Origin: Ampullaceana balthica | Taxonomy: Eukaryota; Mollusca; Gastropoda; Lymnaeidae | Direction of reading: 5' to 3' | Length of the DNA stretch: 64,000 bases | NCBI GenBank assembly: GCA_944989445.1 | Contig: CALYLW010000501.1 | Span: 311,501-375,500 of the forward strand | Shown here: positions 1 to 12,034 of the stretch, in pieces | Layout of the letters: every line of letters begins with the position of its first letter | How positions within the stretch are numbered: the stretch's first letter is position 1 | Made by a program: the position numbers and the translations under genes | Notes under the pieces: generated by a model | The model's input: the letters and a program-made list of their open reading frames with translations, nothing else | Database searches by the model: none | What the model was told of the DNA's origin: nothing

Positions 1-77
1 CTGAAAGGAATTACTCTATACTTTATCAAATATAATATCTCTATTATTATAAATCTATACGTATGAAAAAGTATTAC

Positions 78-223
78 CTGTTGAAAGAATTACTATTGAA
101 GTGAATGTTCACATTCTCAACATTCAAAACAAGAAAGGACTCAACAGCAACCACTGTGTTTAGCCGTGCACAAATGGATACAACAAACAGTTGTTTGAAA
201 ACGACTTGTTGTAGGTTCATCAT
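78..223 (-). CDS. first exon of a fifth cluster-type membrane protein gene (partial, continues off left edge)
   Basis: Read on the minus strand, an ATG at 223 opens a 48-codon signal-peptide exon plus two bases, ending AACAG before a GTAATA donor at 77-76. The length (146 nt), phase (2) and C-terminal motif (VNIHFNSNSFN) match exon 1 of gene A at 27986-28131 (TNIHFDLNTFE). The hydrophobic core (LFVVSIC) fits a signal peptide. A second ATG directly follows the first; I used the upstream one because it gives the same 146 nt as gene A. The rest of the gene must lie beyond the left end. Function is inferred only from kinship with A, B and D. Confidence 0.72.
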
Positions 224-1280
224 CGTAATCTAGAAAGAAAGAACTGAAGTAGAATTACTGAAGTAAAATTTACTAATAACACACATTAAAAAAAACAACA
301 TAATAATAATTATAAGAAAAAATCTCTAAATATCTTGAACGCTTCAATACACCTATTTTCAACCAATCTTATATCGAATTTTTAAGTCTTATTATTATAT
401 ACAATATATAGATGCTTTTTTGTATTCAACAAATAATACAAAAATTTTCAACACCAATGTTTAAAAAATAACAAAACAAACATAAAAATTACTCTAACCG
501 AGCAAAATGACTGTTTCATATAGCATTTACTCATTATATGGTAAATATGCCTTTTTCGCAATATGTGCACCAGTTTCATAATTGAACGTTCCCCACCTTT
601 TCATGTAAAGGACTCAGTCTACAGTCCAAGGTATTCACCAATGTAGATTTGTATCTCTTGCATGACTTTAAGGTTGTTGCGTTATCCCACTTTTAAAAAA
701 ATAAACTAGTTAGCAGTAGTCTAAGCTGTTTCAAGGATTTCTGTATCTACTATATTAATTGAATTTTTTAATGCTTACTGTAATTTTGTATAGAAATGTA
801 TCATTTTCCCTAATTAACGCAAAACTATTATTTGAAGTTATATAAATTACTTATATCAACTCACCCTTTTCATGACACGCAGATCAAATGAAACGAGCTT
901 CAATAAAGCAGCCTAAATTGCAAGTTCTGTAATGGAAAAGCTTAGACCTGCGTATGTAGACGTCATTAGTCATTAAGGAATGGCGATTTTTTACTCAGTC
1001 GTTCTAAGATTTCATTAGTGGCAATTAGCCAGGCCTACAGCGTTTCATTACCTCACACATTTGCGGCATGACCGGAAGAAATAAGATTCCATGTCAAGTG
1101 GTCAAAGCGAGTTTTTTTTCCTGGTAGCTTAGTTTTTCGTGGATAATTTCGCGTGCTAGTGTTACCATGTGTAAAGATATATAAGTGTGTAGAGATTGGG
1201 CTAAAATTTGAAATATAGCATTGACTTTTATTCTCGCATTCTTGACTCTGATGGTCATTGACATAACTTATTGTAATCAT
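224..1280. other. AT-rich spacer, no gene recognised
   Basis: AT-rich DNA upstream of the 78-223 exon. A short open frame at 1053-1280 (minus) resembles no protein I know. Promoter elements for the edge gene should lie here, but none stands out. Confidence 0.5.
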
Positions 1281-1288
1281 ATTTTATT

Positions 1289-1624
1289 TTAAATAAAATA
1301 CAAAATACACAAATTGTGTAATGAAAACAATAAATTTGAGCTTTATTATTACACTAAAATGACAGTGAACGTTTCGGCTAATGCCTTCATCAGTACCATA
1401 AACATAAAATACGTACTTACATAAGTAATAAAATTATATTTCAATTCTTAAGACATGCTATATATCATTAAATAGTTCTGTAGAATAAAAAGAAAGTCAA
1501 AATCCCAAACAATGACACATGATATATAAACGTTTACTGTCGTTTTAGTTTAATGATAAAGCTCAAATTTACATGTACTGTTTACATTACACAATTTGTT
1601 TGTGTATTTTGTATTTTATTTAAA
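1289..1624 (-). mobile_element. fold-back element with hammerhead-like core (Penelope-type candidate)
   Basis: Two inverted arms of roughly 85-95 bp, at about 1289-1374 and 1528-1624, flank a short centre. They share a run around ACAAAATACACAA, then AAATTTGAGCTTTAT and a final AACGTT. On the minus strand, 1393-1370 reads CTGATGA, a GGC/GCC hairpin, then GAAACG, the conserved core of hammerhead ribozymes found in Penelope-like retroelements. No reverse transcriptase remains. The inverted arms are seen directly; the family assignment is inference. Confidence 0.5.
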
Positions 1625-1639
1625 AGCTTTATCGAAGTG

Positions 1640-1780
1640 CCATTTTATATTTTAAGGATTAATTTATTAATAATAATTGTAATAAATTGGTAATTTTTAT
1701 AGCGCTGTATCCAAGCAAGGAGCCGGGCCCACGGCGCTTTACGTGGAGATAATAACATACATATAAAAAATTAAATAAAC
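1640..1780 (+). repeat. dispersed repeat, copy 1 (AGCGCTGTATCC family)
   Basis: A segment containing TATAGCGCTGTATCC, GGAGCCGGGCCCA and GCGCTTTACGTGGAGATAAT. Inverted copies lie at about 46318-46390 and, more decayed, 47545-47595. It is a short interspersed repeat of unknown class, possibly a SINE core or tail. Confidence 0.55.
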
Positions 1781-2119
1781 ATTCTTATCATAATAACCAC
1801 ATAAATGACAGTGCTATACACATAAGCTACGTTAAACATTCAAAATAAATGTTGAAAAGTTAATTTAAAAAAGCATGACACAATGTCGTTTTATTTTTGC
1901 TGAAAAAATATTTATTAAAAATTTAGAAATCTCTATGTATATACTTCACCTAAACGAGTATGTGCAACCGACCATGACGATTGACCCTCGCTGGGGTCAA
2001 CTAATCACAGTTAGCGGTTGGCAGGTGAAGGTAGTGCAGGGGTGGGGCATGTCTTGAGACCAGCAATGATTTTTGCATTCATGTTTCGTTGTTCATTCAC
2101 AGAGTACATGTATCTCGTA

Positions 2120-2195
2120 GTGTATTGGTTATTACACCCCCCTGACATGCGGCAAGTCTTAGGTTCAAGACCCAGCGGGCAACATTTATTATGTT
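2120..2195 (+). repeat. tRNA-like SINE head or tRNA relic
   Basis: TAGTGTATTGG fits a pol III A box and GGTTCAAGACC a B box, with tRNA-like spacing. The implied anticodon and T stems pair poorly, so I do not call a functional tRNA. It may be the head of an old tRNA-derived SINE. Confidence 0.35.
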
Positions 2196-3357
2196 TATGC
2201 TCGTTCTTTCCCCCCTTTCTTAGCGAAAATAAACACCGCTTCGCATGTATTTCACGAAAAAAAGCTTCCATCAATGTCATACCAATTCCTTCATCATGAA
2301 ACTGTTTCTATCGGTCGCCTATTTCAGGGAAAAGATCATAAATAGACGAAGGTGTTGCTCTCCAATCAACATGGCTATACTATATGTTTCTCAAAATTGG
2401 TATAACTTTGGCGACGTGCTGTCCTTTGTCCTCAGTGGCGGAAACGTAATCAAACACTCTCCTCAATAATACGCTCAGTACATGAATACTTCAGGAATGT
2501 ATGGTGGCGAGGCAGAAATTGTGGCGATGTCCGAAATACTTCCCAAAAATGCTTCGGCGGCCCCCCCCCCTCTCCAACGTTCACTCGCGTTGTTTCCATT
2601 TGTTCGTGCTAAAGTTTGTGTTCGTCCCCCCCCCCACCGCCCTTTTCTTTGCACTATCTATGGGTAAGTCTGCGGCTTATGCTACGCCACATGTAGTATC
2701 TAGTATTAATTATTTTACGTCATTCACACCGTCATTAAAAATGAAATTGGATTATACGCTAAATTCATACAAACTTGTTTTAAGCTAAAAATATTAAGAA
2801 CGAACAAATAACGTGATCTTTTGACTGACGTGAGTGTAAGCAACTTAAGTATTATAAAAAAAAATATTTAAAAAAACAGATAAAAAATTATTACATTTCA
2901 TCGACATTTGTGAACAATATACATAAACTTCAAAGCTAATAATAAAAAGAACATAGTTAATAAACTTTAGGCAGCATTTACAAATAAAGGATAATTTTTA
3001 AAAGAGTTCTTACAAATATTTTTAAATCAATGATGGAATTAAATAAACCCATACGTGAGACAACGTAAATCAAATTTTTAAGATATGTCCTTTTAAATTC
3101 ACGATGGAAAATGATTACTTCTTCCTATGACTGGTATTGGGGCAGTATGAGTCAATATGTAATTGTAGGGATATTGAGAGGGATGTATCTTATCAGCTAT
3201 TTGATGATTCTTCGGTAATGTAAGACAGCTTATTAGACTTGAAAAAGGAAATTTTACTATGCTAACAATTTTGAATACACTTTTCTTATTCTCTAATTCT
3301 CACATTGACAACTCAACTCTCCATCTGAGTCAGCTGAATTCTCTTGTTTAATGTTTG
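2196..3357. other. spacer with poly-C tracts, no gene recognised
   Basis: Short overlapping open frames here have no recognisable domain. Two poly-C tracts lie at about 2560 and 2630. Most of the rest is AT-rich and featureless. Confidence 0.45.
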
Positions 3358-3778
3358 GGGGCCGTCAGTAAAGGACGACACGCACTTAGGGAGGGGTGGT
3401 GGTCCCACTTTTGTAACGATGCGTGACGAAAAGGGGGGGGGGCTTTAAGAATTGGGACGTCACGTCAAGACAGAAAAAATCAAAGTTCCACTTAAATACT
3501 CGATTTCTTACTATTTATTTTATAACGTTTTACATGGATTCACGTGAGTTACGATATTAGAGTGCAGCCATACACTAAATACATACCTAAATGACAAAAA
3601 AAAAGTGCCTTGAAGCATGCTCATTTCCACATAGAAAATACAGCTTATAGGAGGGGGGGAGTCACAGCTTTGTGACGTCATAATGGAGGGGCGTCTACGA
3701 TTTTGTGACGAAGTGTGACGGGAGGGGGCTGGGTTAAAAATCGGCCAAAATCGCGGAACGTCATTTATGGACGACCCC
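3358..3778. mobile_element. non-autonomous DNA transposon, GGGGCCGTCC family, copy 1
   Basis: Ends read GGGGCCGTC inward and CGTCATTTATGGACGACCCC at the right, a terminal inverted repeat. Subterminal tracts contain GTGACG motifs and poly-G. Its right half resembles 32690-32960 in copy 2, including the stretch around TAAATGACAA and AGAAAATA. No clear target duplication was found, so the superfamily is not assigned. Confidence 0.65.
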
Positions 3779-4083
3779 TATATTGGATATGTTTTTGATG
3801 CTAATTTTGTCTTACTGCTAGCTAGAGTTTAATTATTAAGCGAAGATTTTCATTTAATAACGCAGACAGACATCGTAAATTATACTCTACACTTGGTCAG
3901 GAATGGAAAGGTTCGGTATTCAGGGGAGAGCTGCTACGCTAATTAATTCACTTAAAAATGTATTTCCCAAAATGTGCATGACTTAATTTAGGATAACTCA
4001 TAAAATTTTTTAACCCTTGATACATTTATTTGTTTTTAAAAATCTTCAATAATCTTATTAGGTACGAGAGTCAGTGTATGAAG

Positions 4084-4277
4084 CAGAGGCGTCACTAGGA
4101 TTGGTGTTCAAGATGTGGCAGTTCAAGATGTTATCCCCCTCACGACTAGACCCATAGATCTGCTCCGAGTCTGCCAGTGCCAAGAAACAGGAGCATAGAA
4201 CCAATTTTATATTTTGGTGTAACTCCTTGTCATGGTGCGATCAGCACCAAACGCATCTCCCCCTAGTGACGTCTCTG
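4084..4277. mobile_element. hAT-type MITE with perfect 8-bp target duplication
   Basis: Ends CAGAGGCGTCACTAGG and CCCTAGTGACGTCTCTG form an inverted repeat with one mismatch over 16 bp. The element is flanked on both sides by the same 8-mer GTATGAAG (4076-4083 and 4278-4285). It is 194 bp long with no coding capacity. An 8-bp duplication with CA..TG ends is typical of hAT elements. Confidence 0.8.
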
Positions 4278-4285
4278 GTATGAAG

Positions 4286-6099
4286 GCCACCATTTCAATA
4301 AAACGTGTTTTCATTCACATGCTGGACAGTTAAAATCCCTTTGTTAACACTCGTCACACTTCGATGACCATGGAATGGACTTATGTGCTGACCTGCTTAA
4401 CTAAAGATATTTCCATGAAACTGGAGAAAACCAGTTGTGTTTTGTATGTAAACATGATGGAAAATTTGACACCTCTATTGCGTTTCTATTTGCTGAACTT
4501 TACACTCTGTCATTTCATTGGTCGCTGTAAAATAAGCGGGCTAACTCGAAACGGATATACGGCCAGTCAGTATCGTCATTCACCCCGAGAAGCGGTTGTT
4601 GGGAGTTGTACACAGCTGATCGGATTCCGTCATCCTCATTTTGCTAAATACAAAGTTCTAAGGTAAACTAATGCTATGTTTTTATGTTACTATATTTTGG
4701 AAAACTCTTGAGTGATGATCCAGAGAAATAGTTCGGATATTTTTGCGCTCCTGGTTAATGTACAAAATTGTCACCCCACATTAAATTTATATCCGTGTTC
4801 ACTAATAATATTGTTGTGATATACCCGTTGTTCTTGTCAGGCACAGTCCTTTCTAGTCACACTCTGTTTTAATAACAAATATTTGTTTATATAAAATCCT
4901 GTTTGCAGTCTCATCCATTTTTGTCCGTTTCATTCCCTTATTATATTGTAAACCTAACTTGGGCAGCCGTCGACGACTATGAATGATTTCTGCCACTCTT
5001 TATCCCAGTTATTTGTTGTGTTTCTAACAACGAGATTGTTGTCACACATCATTGCATATGAAACCGAGGTTAAACGGCTTCTTAAAAAAAAATTCATCTT
5101 CTTTTCCCCTGTAGCTCTAAACTTTTTTTTAAATACAAGCTGGTGGGGGTGAGGGCGATGTGTCACCCAATGTGTTCCCCGTGCGAATGAACTTGGTGAC
5201 TTTTGAGTGAATAGCATTTCTTTAAAGAGTTACTTTAACGTTCCTTGTGTTTAGTCAAAGTTAGGCAGGATCATGTTTCTAGGATTTCATCATGGCAGTT
5301 TTTTGTCGGCAGGTGTCTGTTATGTATTTGTTTCCAATTTATTTCTTTAAAAAAAAACTAAGAATATTTATATGACTTATTTTTAGCATCATAAGCCCAC
5401 TCTCTAACCTTATGCTAAGAATAGCTTGCTTTTTTTTCCTTTATAAGTACCTAGTACAAGTTCGGTAATGGTTTATCTTCCAAGCTCCAATGTCTTTTTT
5501 CATAGACTCTCTCAAATGTATGTCCCCTAAAACATTTTTTTCCTTTGCAGAGAAACAAGACTAAAGCATTCCTGCCATGCACAGGTCATCAGCCATGGTT
5601 CAATTCACAAGTTTAGGGTTTGGCATAGGTTTAGATATCAAACAAACTGCAGAAGCAACAAAAGCAAAGACAATTAAATTAGACGTTTAATGGATAACAC
5701 ATCATCTATGTCACTATACTGTTGGATAAAACTTAATGGAGCAAGCAATCACGACTCCAGTTTGAAAGCTTTATTAAACCAAACTAGCGATGTTGTGGAC
5801 AGTTTGCTCTGATGGATCACCGCATTCACTGGCCCCTTCTAGAACATCAAGAGAAGTCCAAGTTGTCTTACTGCCACTTGTGTAGCTGTAGATATCAATG
5901 TAGTCAGACGAACACTGGAACAGATGTAGATGTTTACGATCTGTGGCTGTCCCTTTTGTAGCTGTAGTTGTACAAGCTGCGTTGGCATTAATTCAGGTAA
6001 GATTCACTTTTTTATATTTACCTATTAACACGCATTTTTATTTACCTTCCCACGTAACATTTTATTTTTATAACTTAATACGTTCTGCAACACCTTATA
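4286..6099. other. spacer, no gene recognised
   Basis: About 1.8 kb of AT-rich DNA. Open frames at 4364-4666 (plus) and 4954-5217 (minus) have no domain, no signal peptide and no splice context that I can support. Confidence 0.45.
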
Positions 6100-6107
6100 C
6101 CTTAGGT

Positions 6108-8471
6108 CAGGGATGTGCAAACTTTTTCTAAGGAGGGCCGCATTGATAACTTTATTGTTACGGCGGGCCGCATATAATTTAATTACAATTGACAACTTCT
6201 AAATTTAAATTAATGATAATTACCATGTACTTGTCATTTTATTTCACTTTCACACTCTATTACATATGTACATTACATTTTAAAATACAAACTGAAACAG
6301 TTTCTAATTTGATAATATTTAATTATTCATTATTATTTCAACAAAAGTTTGTTACCTGTCATAATAACTATGGAGAAGTAGGAACATAATTTACATTTAA
6401 TCTGACCATAGATTACAATTATAATTAATGAGAAGTATGTAACTGTTTACACTTTCGGATGATGTTCTTGAACCGTGGAACAAGTTTACTTGTTGTGATT
6501 CCCATGACGGCATTCAAATTGCAGTCAGTCAACATCGATCTTTTTTTAGACATGTTTATTTTAATGCAAGAAAAAGCTTTCTCACAGATGTGTGTGGACC
6601 CAAACATTGACACAAGTGTTGCAGCAAAGGTTTTTAGTGTAGAAATGCTGCTGCTGACAAACATCCATAAAACTCCAGCAAAAGAAATGACTTGAGCTTC
6701 TCTTTCAGGTCATAATCTGCTTCTAGGTCAAGCATCTCTAACTGTATATCATCTGGGGCTGAATCAGCTTTTGCACTAAATGGTGAACTGATGATATTGA
6801 AGAGTGTTTCCAAGGTTATTGAAGTCTTTGAACCTCCTTACTAATTCCGCGACCAAGTCATCCAACTGAGCCTTGTACTTGTTAGCCTTTTCACTAGAAA
6901 TGGTTTTCTGTTTCATCAAAGGGAAATGGCAAAACCTGTTTTCACCTCCTTGCCTGGAGAACAGCGAGAGCTTTGCCTGAAATGATTTAACATAAACATA
7001 AATTTTATGTGCAAACAAGATATTGCTCTGAAAGTTGACATTCAACTTTTCCATAATGTCACTGGTATCATGAAGTCTGACTTCCACTCTTCATTAAAAA
7101 TGTTGGTAACAAAGTCACAAAAAAACCCTCGATCTCCAGGAACATAACTATTTCTTCCTTGAGATCCCACACTCGACTCAATATCTTGCCCAGGTTCAAC
7201 CAGCGTACCATGCTGTGGTAGATAATATCATAATATTCAGTTTCCAAATCTTCAAGCAGTGCCTTGAACTGCTTGTGGTTATAACTGGCTCTGATGAGGT
7301 TTATCACACTGACAACTGGGTCAATAACATGCTTGATATTCAACGCAGCTTTGCACAGACTTTCATGATAGATGAAATAGTACAGATGTAAGATTGAATG
7401 GTCAGCACTCTGTTGTTACACTTGCTATCTTGTTCCACACCAAACCTGTTATTTCAATACATTTCTAAACAGCATTGAAAAAATCCTGGCCTTTAGTTGT
7501 GTCTTTGAGTGGCTCAACACTAAATAAATCTTCGGTAAGCTCAAGTCGAGTGTTTTTTCCCCGTATAAATACCCACAAAAGTGCTGTATCCTTTAGATAG
7601 GTACTTTCGTCAAACGCAAGAGAGTACCACAAAAACTCTTTGCTTGCATCACGAAGTTGGTCCATCAAATTGACGCTAAATTTTACAAAACGCCTGACTA
7701 CAGTTCTCCTTGATAAAGAAATTCTTCAACTTTTTTATCTGTTCTGGACACATAATGCTTGCTGCATCTGACAAGCATTCCTTAATAAAATCGCTGTCAA
7801 AAATACCTTTTCCGTTTACAATCTTATGGGACAGCACAAAACTGGCTTCGGTTGCAGCATCTTGTATAAAAGATTATTTGGTGGAAACAGTTTGCTGCTT
7901 CTCTAAATTATTAACCAACTCCTGGAACTTCCCTTTTCTCTCTTCGTTCGTTAAATAGTGCCCGAAATCAAAATGTGTTGGATTTTTTTTTAAAGTTGTA
8001 CTCCTTAAAGATGCTCACTCATTCAGGCACAGAAAGCAGACTGCTTTGCTGCCAACCGTAGTGAAGCAATATTTAGCAGTCCATTCTTCATTAAAAACAC
8101 GACCTTCGTCCTCAATCTTTCTTTTTTTTTGTTTGGCAGCACTTATGATTTAATCAACGTCAATTCACTTTTAAATTACAAGTTTAAAAAAACGGCCAAT
8201 ATGTAAATCGTACAAAAAGCCACTTACAGTTGAGCTGAAATGCAGTTTCGAATAAGGATGTTAACAATTAATGACTAGTGATCATAAATCAATTATTGAG
8301 CCATAAAACCAATTTAATATACCTAGATTCGAATCAATCAAATATTCCGAATACAATTTGAAAAATAAAGCGAAAATGCTAAACAAATAAAATTAACATC
8401 GACATAAGAACGCAACATGTATATGCCTACGGGCCGCATGCGGCCCGCTGGCCGTAGTTTTCCCACCCCTG
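6108..8471 (-). mobile_element. complete but inactive hAT DNA transposon
   Basis: The left end CAGGGATGTGCAAACT and the inverse of the right end (CAGGGGTGGGAAAACT) are terminal inverted repeats of the hAT type. Flanks are near-identical 8-mers, CCTTAGGT (6100-6107) and TCTTAGGT (8472-8479). Both ends also carry a CGGGCCGCAT motif. Inside, on the minus strand, lies a broken transposase. The element is 2364 bp long. Confidence 0.87.
6425..8140 (-). pseudogene. hAT transposase pseudogene (GTF2IRD2/ZBED-like)
   Basis: Pieces appear in the expected order on the minus strand. An N-terminal zinc-finger-like block sits at about 8120-7970 (FNEEWTAKY, VCFLCLNE, then a stop). A DDE-domain start lies near 7465-7668 (FLWYSLAFDESTYLKDTALL), middle blocks at 7343-7068 and 7087-6776, and the C-terminal hAT dimerisation block at 6664-6425 (MFGSTHICEKAFSCIKINMS). 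Stops and frameshifts between the blocks show it is dead. The C-terminal block and the FDEST motif are hallmarks of hAT transposases domesticated elsewhere as GTF2IRD2/ZBED proteins. Confidence 0.82.
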
Positions 8472-8640
8472 TCTTAGGTAATAGAGAGGAATTGCACTTA
8501 CTGCATTGAGTTCTTCAACTGCACCAAGTTCATTAACTTCACCAAATCAATCAGTTCCTTCCCCAACACAGGATATCACAAATATACCCCATTAGTGCAT
8601 ACAACAAAATATAACTCAATAGTTAATACAATACAACAAA

Positions 8641-8783
8641 ATCTACCTCACTGTTGAATATCACTATATATACTTCTACCTAACTAGTTTATACCACGCC
8701 TCTAATATATCTACTTCACTGTTAATATCACTATATATACTTCTACCTAACTAGTTTATACCACGCCTCTAATATATCTAACT
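8641..8783 (+). repeat. 67-bp tandem duplication
   Basis: Two nearly identical copies in tandem, each containing ATATCACTATATATAC and TTTATACCACGCCTCTAA. The offset between matching positions is 67 bp. It is non-coding. Confidence 0.75.
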
Positions 8784-8819
8784 TTACTAGTGGAAATAAC
8801 GAATCTATCTCAGTAGGGC

Positions 8820-10270
8820 AGTCAATATTGTTGAAAATGCTGCCGGGCAGCAATCCAAAACTTGAACGGGTTCCCGGGCAGCGGCGTGGCGTGGGTATGT
8901 GTCGCCCTGGCCAGAACCCTGATCTACCCCCCCCCCAGAAAATATGTTGATACCATAAGAAAGAAGATGTTTGTTTTTTTTAAATTAGAAATTCATAATA
9001 AGGACCCTATATTTTATGTTAAATTTAAATGAAAGTGCTTTCGTTTATTTGTTGAAATTTAAGTTTTAATTTTAAACAAGCTTATTTCGCAGCTGGAATT
9101 ACGTTTTTCACTTGAAAAGAATATCCATTATGAATATATATTATATTAGGCAGATTAACTTCAAGCCAAAATATCTTAATAAACTAGATTTAAATTTATT
9201 AATTTATTTTTCCCCGCGAGATAAAATAATCCTAGCTGGACAATTATCTGTGAGATACTTTAATACTCTAAATTCTAAATTATAGGCAAAATTTCAGTTA
9301 TGTAGATTAGCATGTTTCATATCGGTTTTACGAATTATGTATCTGCCAAAACCTCAAATGATTTTCTACACTAACCTCATCTTATCAAGAATGACAATTT
9401 TCCGTCAACTGATTTTATTTTCATAACATGACTATATATTGCCCGCTTAAATTTGCTCTCTCGTATTTTGACTGGAAGATACAAATACAATAATATCTCC
9501 AAATAAAATTTTAGAATAAATCAAATCATCCTTAAAGTATTCAATGAGTTCTCTGTGAGTAATCTTTGTAAATAATTTTATTAGCACTTATTAACTATTA
9601 ACGTTTATGAATAATTTTGAGCGTCGTACATTTCATAAAATACATGTTTCGAGAGAGTACATGTTTTCAAATCTAAATAAACAAACAAACATCAAAAACA
9701 AAAGCAAACTCTCTCTGATTTTCAATCTTTTCACATTGCTGCACAAATGGACTTTTTGAACCCTTATGTGAAATATATGAAGAGCTATCGAATGCAAAGG
9801 AATAAGTATGTGGTATCTTGTAGCAGAAAGAAGTTTCTTTTGCGAATTTTTTAGATGCTAAATAACAACGGGTAGTGTGCCGCCCCTAACAAAATGCCAG
9901 CCGTAACATTAGCTTTTGATTTGCTCAAGTTTAAAATTGATAGGGCTCAGTAATTGTTCCTTTTACAACAGGGGCAGGTGTCACATTTGAAGATTCAAAT
10001 TGAATTACCAGCACATAAGTGTTACGTTCTCATATTACTTGGTGTTTATTGTATTTTGACAAAAGAGCTCCATTTTCTCCATTAATGACTTTGAATTTGG
10101 CCCCCCTTGCCAACCTATTTCTACGCCACTGTACGTTTGTTACCTTTTCGAAATGCCTCAACATTTTCGCCGTTATGCCCTCTATTAGCCTTATACTTCT
10201 TTGTTTATTATGTAAATGCCAATTTATATGTAATGAATCAGCAATGTAAAAATGATGACATTGAAATACT
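8820..10270. other. spacer with transposon ends, no gene
   Basis: From 8879, CAGCGGCGTGGCGTGGGTAT matches the inverted right end of the hAT-like element at 35554-38943. Another similar end (inverse of TTCTACGCCACTG) lies near 10132, but their flanks do not match, so I do not join them. The remainder is AT-rich with no coding signal. Confidence 0.4.
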
Positions 10271-10289
10271 ACTATAATTCAGTGGTGTA

Positions 10290-10900
10290 AAAACAATGAG
10301 CAAAGGGATGCCAAAGTGATTTTTTTTTGGGGGGGGAGGGTTGCGCTAAACAAAGTCTTATAAAGATAAATAACAGAATGTCTGGAAAATCATTGTCAGC
10401 TATCAGCAAGCCAATGAGGCCAACTTTCATTCCTACCATTGCTGGAGGACCATCCTCACCACGGGTTGTATTTTTAAAAGGAATTAGTGTCAATAATTCT
10501 TCTTTAAATTTCTGCTCCTTGTCAAACCTAACCCAAACAATGAGTTGGACCGTGTCAGTGATATGACATGATTCATCCAATTCCATACTGAAACCAGAAG
10601 CAGTTTTAAATCCGTAAAGAACTGCTCCAATAAATTACCGGACATAATTTCAACATGCTTTGCAACAATGTGGTTGGAAAACTGAAGATTAGATATTTGT
10701 TTCTTTATTTCTCCTTTTTTAAACTAAGAAAATAATGAATCAGCACATTCTTGAGAAAAAAAAAGTTTAACCGTCTCACTATTTAGATACGATTTTTTTT
10801 CTTTGCTATTAACCAGCAAATATTAAAAGACTCTTCAGTAGAACAATCACTTGAACTGAAAATCTGACGGGAAATATTTCGCTGGCCATTTAAATTCTTC
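10290..10900 (-). pseudogene. decayed hAT transposase fragment (ZBED-like)
   Basis: Around 10450-10586 the minus strand encodes MELDESCHITDTVQLIVW, equivalent to the DDE start of ZBED/hAT transposases (LDEST..DTAQL). Upstream, frames at about 10620-10740 give SNLQFSNHIVAKHVEIMS and 10800-10860 gives ESFNICWLIAK, again hAT-like, in different frames. No terminal repeats were assigned and there is no C-terminal block. It is a dead remnant distinct from the 6108-8471 element. Confidence 0.62.
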
Positions 10901-11916
10901 TTTAAAAAACTAACTTTTTCTTCTATTTGCTTCGTTCATTTCGGATAATCGTTATAAAAATTGGCATGCACTGACTCTTGGTGTCACTGCAGATTTGCCC
11001 TTTTGATAACAGAAACAGTAGCCTGTCAAATCAAGCACACTGGCTTTTCATTAAACAAAGAAAACAAAATTCGAGTTCCCACGAACAGTTAAACGTACGA
11101 TTCTTTTCTGTAACTTTTCGTTTCCTAATCTTCATATTGGCTTTCTCCTTTTTAGAAACAAATGTCTTTTGAAAAATCGTACCTGTTGTCTCTCAGATTT
11201 TCTTTTTGAGTTAATTGCACTACCTCAAACACAGCTTTTATCTGCTTTCTACTAAACTGTTGAACTAAAAACCAACTACTGGTCTTTTTATGTTTAAAAA
11301 TACAGGATGGACACTCCCTCGACGAACCCAGGCATGTTTAATTTCAACTGGTTAACATTTCTCATCAGTTATCTACGAATTATATAGTACCCTTAAGTGC
11401 CATTTGATTATCCTCGTTCTATTATTAGCATTCCTTCCCGAACGGACCTTTACTTGCCGCGGTTGCCTATCTTTAAAATCAAAACCAATCTTGGCAGACA
11501 CAGGCATTTTTAAATAACCAGGTGGCTTCAAACCCTTTGACCATTAGCCATGTATCATTCCAAACGCGGTTGTTAATTATAGGCTTTGGTTACTGCGTGA
11601 CCCCGCCCCCCCCCAACCATGTCCAAAGCAGCAAAAGGAGACGGCTACTATCCGATATCACGTTACTGGAAGTTTTACCAATGTTGACATAGGACACTCT
11701 GAACATAAATCTACTAAACCACCGCCTCCTTTACAGCACACACTCCGTCTTATTAAAAATGCCACAATTCTCAAGTAGTCTGTACTAAATTTTCAAAAAA
11801 CACTGAATCAATCAAGGTCTTTTTATTATTTTTTGAAAAACTATTTTATTTTACAGTTCAAAAAATATTTTAATTGTACCAAGATCTGGCGGGCCATTTT
11901 AGACAAGTTGGATAGC
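10901..11916. other. spacer, no gene recognised
   Basis: AT-rich sequence with a poly-C tract near 11610. Nothing with a recognisable domain was found on either strand. Confidence 0.4.
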
Positions 11917-12034
11917 ACTGGTGTAGACATTGCATTAAAATTTTCATGGGTACCCGGGATCAATTTTACTAGCCGGGTAATTTCCTCGGCAAAGGGTGCC
12001 CGGGTTCCCGGGCACCCTTTGACATGCCTACCAG
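11917..12034. mobile_element. small fold-back repeat with a 15-bp perfect palindrome
   Basis: Ends CACTGGTGTAGACAT and the inverse of the right end (CACTGGTAGGCATGTC) are partly matching inverted repeats. Inside, 11990-12021 is a perfect hairpin: CAAAGGGTGCCCGGG, two T, then its exact complement. A related CGGGTTCCCGGGCA motif occurs near 8868-8880. It is probably a miniature element; its class is unknown. Confidence 0.42.

Noticed and set aside
2120..2195. Functional tRNA gene
   Set aside because: A and B boxes are present, but the anticodon and T stems do not pair well.
4364..4666. 100-residue plus-strand protein
   Set aside because: No domain, signal peptide, splice signals or repeat relationship; length is within chance.
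8879..10132. A complete hAT element between two similar ends
   Set aside because: The ends resemble each other, but the flanking 8-mers (TTCCCGGG and TACGTTTG) do not match.
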